Assembly (NCBI GenBank): GCA_015484985.1 | Contig: WFUL01000137.1 | Coordinates: forward strand, 1 to 5,297 | Length of the DNA: 5,297 bases | Origin: Anaerolineales bacterium | GTDB taxonomy: Bacteria; Chloroflexota; Anaerolineae; Anaerolineales; DRMV01 | Direction: 5' to 3' | In this document: positions 4,968 through 5,297 of the stretch, in pieces | Layout of the letters: each line of letters starts with the position of its first letter | Numbering within the stretch: position 1 is the stretch's first letter | Made by a program: the position numbers and the translations under genes | Notes under the pieces: generated by a model | Databases searched by the model: none | What the model was told of the DNA's origin: nothing | What the model saw: the letters and a program-made list of their open reading frames with translations, nothing else

Positions 4968-5297
4968 TCAGTCCAGCACGTCGGTGATGGTACCCGCACC
5001 CACGGTCAGACCACCTTCCCGGATGGCGAACCGCTGCCCCTTCTCCAGGGCAATGGGGTACATCAACTCCACTTCCAGGTTCACGTGGTCGCCAGGCATC
5101 ACCATCTCCACCCCTTCCGGCAACTGTATCGTCCCCGTCACGTCCGCCGTCCGCAGGTAGAACTGCGGCCGATACCCGCTGAAGAAGGGCTTGTGCCGTC
5201 CACCCTCTTCCTTCCGCAACACGTACACCTGCGCCCGGAACCGCTTGTGCGGCTTGATGCTCCCAGGCGCCGCCACCACCATCCCCCGGCGAATCTC
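4968..5297 (-). CDS. tuf: Elongation factor Tu, C-terminal fragment (5' end outside window)
   Basis: EF-Tu is the cytoplasmic GTPase that carries aminoacyl-tRNA to the ribosomal A site. Only the last 109 residues are present; the frame is open to the window edge and ends at a TGA stop (minus strand 4970-4968). The visible part covers the end of domain 2 and domain 3. Landmarks are the KEEGGRH and PFFSGYRPQFY stretches, the DVTGTI strand, LPEGVEMVMPGD, and the terminal FAIREGG-TVGAG motif. The G domain with the GTP-binding motifs is upstream and cannot be checked. In the last motif the arginine usual in GGRTVGAG is leucine here. The gene lies 31 bp before rpsJ in the same direction, the normal str-to-S10 junction. 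The family assignment is not in doubt; whether this is the only tuf copy is unknown. Confidence 0.97.
   Translation of the reverse strand, partial: EIRRGMVVAAPGSIKPHKRFRAQVYVLRKEEGGRHKPFFSGYRPQFYLRTADVTGTIQLPEGVEMVMPGDHVNLEVELMYPIALEKGQRFAIREGGLTVGAGTITDVLD

Noticed and set aside
1..5297. CRISPR array, tRNA or rRNA genes, mobile elements
   Set aside because: No regularly spaced direct repeats of CRISPR size, no cloverleaf or rRNA sequence and no transposase or integrase are present; the window is almost fully occupied by ribosomal-protein genes.

Overview
The window is a stretch of a bacterial ribosomal-protein super-operon, all read from the minus strand. From right to left it holds the C-terminal part of tuf (EF-Tu), rpsJ (S10), rplC (L3), rplD (L4), rplW (L23), rplB (L2), rpsS (S19), rplV (L22), rpsC (S3) and almost all of rplP (L16). 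This is the classic str-S10 order (tuf joined to the S10 operon). Every protein is intact where its full length is visible, and nearly all have a good Shine-Dalgarno sequence. The DNA is GC-rich and the proteins are rich in Arg and Lys. The source is a bacterium. The sequence style and the repetitive intergenic DNA would fit a Chloroflexota-like lineage, possibly thermophilic, but that is an impression from memory and not a demonstrated assignment.

Layout (minus strand): tuf 3' end 5297-4968; rpsJ 4936-4625; a 193-bp non-coding leader 4624-4432; rplC 4431-3784; rplD 3736-3095; rplW 3081-2770; rplB 2765-1920; rpsS 1904-1626; rplV 1571-1215; rpsC 1211-495; a 77-bp gap holding an inverted heptad repeat; rplP 417-1, running off the window. 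Several junctions are only 3-15 bp long, with the Shine-Dalgarno of the next gene inside or just after the end of the previous one, so translation is probably coupled.

The unusual parts are in the gaps. The rpsJ-rplC gap carries an extended -10 promoter candidate. It also carries a very strong intrinsic terminator that ends right at the rplC ribosome-binding site, and an upstream 10-nt strand perfectly complementary to the terminator loop plus part of its 3' arm. A 7-bp hairpin can in turn sequester that strand. This is the architecture of a transcription attenuator (terminator / antiterminator / anti-antiterminator), with a 12-codon candidate leader peptide lying exactly over the antiterminator strand. 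It would control rplC and everything downstream separately from tuf-rpsJ. The second oddity is a heptanucleotide repeat (consensus close to RGCAGWY) arranged as two facing arrays before rplP, with a weaker array before rplD.

The genes make components of both ribosomal subunits: L3, L4, L23, L2, L22 and L16 for the large subunit; S10, S19 and S3 for the small one; and EF-Tu for aminoacyl-tRNA delivery. The plus strand has no credible gene; its long open frames are antisense shadows of the GC-rich genes.
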